From contig MEUM01000151.1 in NCBI GenBank assembly GCA_001771735.1, positions 3,612 to 11,583 on the forward strand: 7,972 nucleotides of DNA, read 5' to 3'. The notes beneath the pieces were generated by a model, which saw only the letters and a program-made list of their open reading frames with translations, was not told where the DNA came from and ran no database searches. The position numbers and the translations under genes are program-made. Positions 6,300-7,972 of this stretch are shown piece after piece (within the stretch, counting starts at the first letter, position 1; each line of letters begins with the position of its first letter). Source of the stretch: Caldifarciminota bacterium RBG_13_43_14 (GTDB lineage Bacteria; Hydrothermota; Tepidihabitantia; SM23-42).

Positions 6300-7188
6300 T
6301 CCTGATTTTGATGGCCTGGCCGCAGCCTTGGCTACCGGATATCTGATAAGATCAATAACGCGTCGATCACCGATTATGTACTGTAATTCAGCGGTCCCCG
6401 TCAAGTACGGATTTATTGTCCGGAATTGGAATTTTGTACAGAAGTGGCCATCAAGCGACCTTTTGATCGTTGTCGATTCAGCTTCGCTCGACCGGATATT
6501 TTGTGATCCAGATGGTGGTTATGAACTACCGGCGATGATCATTAATATTGATCATCACAAAAGTAATGTGCGTTTTGGCGCAATGAATTATAATGATGAG
6601 AATGCCTCATCGGCCTGTGAGATCATTTACAATATTTATGAGATTCTGAAAGTCAAAATAACCCGAGCGGTCGCCGAGACGCTTTACACTGGTTTGTATA
6701 GTGAGACTGGGGGTTTTGTATACCCTAACACAACCAGCGACACTTTACGGATCGCCGCGAATTTGGTTCGTCAATATATCAAACCGGATTTGGTAGTCAA
6801 ACAGATCAACGCCAAAACCGTGAACGGTACACGATTATTGAGTAAAGTGCTTGCGACAATTGAACTGCGAAATGGAATTGGAACTATGTACGTAACCAAA
6901 AAGATGATCGCCGAGTGTCGGGCGAACATGAGCGATACCGAGAACTTTGTATCATTTTTAATGGCGATAAACCAGGTCAAGGTCGCAATTTTCCTGCGTG
7001 AGCAAAATGATTTCACCAGGATCAGTCTGCGCAGCAATTGTCAGATCGATGTTGATCGTGTCGCTCGCAAGTACGGCGGTGGGGGACATCGTCTGGCCGC
7101 CGGGATTAAAATGCAAACGCCATTGAAAAAAGCAATGAAAGCGATTTTATTAGCAGTCAGAAAGCAATTAAACGATATTAATAATTAA
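6214..7188 (+). CDS. DHH-DHHA1 phosphoesterase, NrnA/oligoribonuclease-like
   Basis: Members of this family hydrolyse short RNAs (nanoRNA), pAp or cyclic-dinucleotide products using a two-metal DHH centre. This 324 aa protein has motif I HIDPDFD (27-33), motif II VVDS with Asp88, motif III DHH (113-115), motif IV SETG (Glu164, where most relatives have Asp), and a C-terminal DHHA1 domain with GGGGH (288-292). Lengths near 310-340 aa are usual. The start is uncertain: in-frame ATGs at 6199, 6208 and 6214 and TTG 6226 all lie inside rbfA. ATG 6214 has weak GAAAG (6201-6205) upstream and gives a normal N-terminal helix. Overlap with rbfA is 86 nt by this choice. The rbfA-DHH-truB order is seen in several phyla. 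The exact substrate cannot be told from sequence. Confidence 0.88.
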   Translation: MENALISFSKKLKATIKKKSRIAIATHIDPDFDGLAAALATGYLIRSITRRSPIMYCNSAVPVKYGFIVRNWNFVQKWPSSDLLIVVDSASLDRIFCDPDGGYELPAMIINIDHHKSNVRFGAMNYNDENASSACEIIYNIYEILKVKITRAVAETLYTGLYSETGGFVYPNTTSDTLRIAANLVRQYIKPDLVVKQINAKTVNGTRLLSKVLATIELRNGIGTMYVTKKMIAECRANMSDTENFVSFLMAINQVKVAIFLREQNDFTRISLRSNCQIDVDRVARKYGGGGHRLAAGIKMQTPLKKAMKAILLAVRKQLNDINN

Positions 7189-7199
7189 TAAATGATCAT

Positions 7200-7868
7200 T
7201 TGAGACATGGGGTAATCATAAGCGAAGAGATTAGGCTTGTTGATAAACCAGTTGGGTTCAGCTCTTTCCAGTTGGTTAGATTGCTGCAGAGAACGCACGA
7301 CAAAGTTGGTCATGCCGGAACGCTTGATCCATTTGCAAGTGGCTTGATAATTATGATGTTTGATAGAGCGACCAAGGAATTCAGACATTTTGAGTTGTGC
7401 GATAAAGAATATATTGGCGAAATAATGCTGGGCATGGTAACCGATACATTAGATATTACCGGCCAGGTAGTCACCCAATCAAATAATATCCCGATCTTCA
7501 GCATAGATGAGGTGCAGAAGAAAGCCGATTCATTTGTTGGCGAGATCGATCAAATACCGCCGGATTATTCAGCTTTGAAAATCCAGGGTAAGCGTTCTTA
7601 TGTTCTTAGTAGACAAGGTAAAAAGATCAGCCCGGTGCCAAGACGGGTATTGGTTAAAGAACTGATCATAACCGATTTATCGGGAAGGATAGTTCGATTT
7701 AGGACCGTGGTTGGTAAAGGTGTATATATACGTTCACTGGCGAACGATCTTGGGGCTCGATTAGGCTGTGGTGGTACATTGATCTCGTTACGACGGACGC
7801 GGATCGGAAATTATCTTATTGATGATGCCGATGATCTTGGCACGCTGCTTATGGATTCGGAAAAATGA
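7200..7868 (+). CDS. truB: tRNA pseudouridine-55 synthase TruB, short form without PUA domain
   Basis: TruB converts U55 to pseudouridine in the T loop of tRNAs. The 222 aa product has VDKPVGFSSF (14-23), the catalytic motif GHAGTLDPFASG (37-48, Asp43), YIGEIMLG (71-78) with TDTLDITG (81-88), YSALKIQGKRSY (123-134), and GKGVYIRSLANDLG (172-185) with LRRTRIG (197-203). It ends soon after the catalytic domain, so the C-terminal region of the 314 aa E. coli enzyme is missing. TTG 7200 is the only standard start codon between the upstream in-frame stop (7182-7184) and the conserved VDKP. No Shine-Dalgarno is visible before it, so the start is less certain than the gene. Eleven bases separate it from the DHH gene, the only gap in the block. 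Its stop overlaps the ribF start (ATGA). Confidence 0.93.
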   Translation: MRHGVIISEEIRLVDKPVGFSSFQLVRLLQRTHDKVGHAGTLDPFASGLIIMMFDRATKEFRHFELCDKEYIGEIMLGMVTDTLDITGQVVTQSNNIPIFSIDEVQKKADSFVGEIDQIPPDYSALKIQGKRSYVLSRQGKKISPVPRRVLVKELIITDLSGRIVRFRTVVGKGVYIRSLANDLGARLGCGGTLISLRRTRIGNYLIDDADDLGTLLMDSEK

Positions 7869-7972
7869 AGATATTGCCTGATCGGATTGATGCAATAACC
7901 ATAAACTCCGTTTGCGCAATCGGTGGTTTCGATGGTGTGCATCGCGGGCATCAGGCGATAATCAATCGGGTT
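7865..7972 (+). CDS. ribF: Bifunctional riboflavin kinase/FAD synthetase RibF, 5' part only
   Basis: RibF phosphorylates riboflavin to FMN and adenylylates FMN to FAD. Only the first 36 codons are in the window and the frame is open to the edge. The stretch IGGFDGVHRGHQ (19-30) is the nucleotide-binding motif of the N-terminal FMN adenylyltransferase domain (family form GxFDGVHxGH). The ATG lies in an ATGA overlap with truB, with GGAAA just upstream. ribF directly after truB is a widespread order and supports the call. The kinase domain lies beyond the window, so bifunctionality is inferred from the family. Confidence 0.9.
   Translation, partial: MKILPDRIDAITINSVCAIGGFDGVHRGHQAIINRV

Noticed and set aside
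7190..7201. 12 bp perfect palindrome AAATGATCATTT in the gap before truB, as a possible operator.
   Set aside because: About two such palindromes are expected by chance in a window of this size, it has no loop to form an RNA hairpin, and there is no second copy elsewhere upstream of the operon that I can see.
1..7972. A novel defence, mobile or biosynthetic system hidden in the window.
   Set aside because: Nearly every base from 153 onward belongs to a recognisable housekeeping gene in a known operon context. No direct-repeat array, transposase, integrase, tRNA or unexplained gene was seen.

Overview
This window is a densely packed block of core translation and transcription genes, all on the + strand: proS, rimP, nusA, infB, ylxP (DUF503), rbfA, a DHH-DHHA1 phosphoesterase of the NrnA type, truB, and the first 36 codons of ribF. 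It is bacterial: ProRS is the bacterial form with an inserted editing domain, and RimP, NusA, IF2 and RbfA are bacterial proteins. Composition is moderately AT-rich. The host cannot be named from this sequence. The lysine-rich IF2 linker ending in a YRRE-like stretch, the short NusA with one C-terminal helix-hairpin-helix unit, and the short hairpins upstream all fit an uncultured lineage near the FCB/WOR-3 (Stahlbacteria)-type candidate phyla. That placement is a weak inference.

Layout. Positions 1-45 hold two perfect short hairpins back to back. Positions 46-116 are very AT-rich and show no gene. Positions 117-145 form a near-consensus sigma70-type promoter (TTGACG, 17 bp, TATACT). Its expected transcription start falls on or within a base or two of the proS ATG at 153, so the operon mRNA is probably leaderless or nearly so. 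From 153 to the end of the window the only gap between coding regions is 11 bp (7189-7199). Every other junction is an overlap: proS/rimP 8 nt, rimP/nusA 17 nt, nusA/infB 23 nt, infB/ylxP 11 nt, ylxP/rbfA 4 nt, rbfA/DHH about 74-101 nt depending on the start, and truB/ribF 4 nt.

The genes form the well-known nusA-infB operon. ProRS charges tRNA-Pro. RimP and RbfA mature the 30S subunit. NusA controls RNA polymerase pausing and termination. IF2 loads initiator tRNA. TruB makes pseudouridine 55 in tRNA. The DHH protein probably degrades short RNA or dinucleotides. RibF makes FMN and FAD. The order resembles the Firmicutes arrangement (proS-polC-rimP-nusA-ylxR-ylxQ-infB-ylxP-rbfA-truB-ribF) without polC, ylxR and ylxQ, and with a DHH gene between rbfA and truB as in several phyla.

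I found no mobile element, CRISPR array, RNA gene, defence system or evident new system. The points worth a second look are the apparently leaderless promoter, the paired hairpin repeats, non-consensus residues in the IF2 switch I and in two metal-binding motifs of the DHH protein, the long rbfA/DHH overlap, the weakly signalled TTG start and small size of TruB, and a marked excess of GATC.
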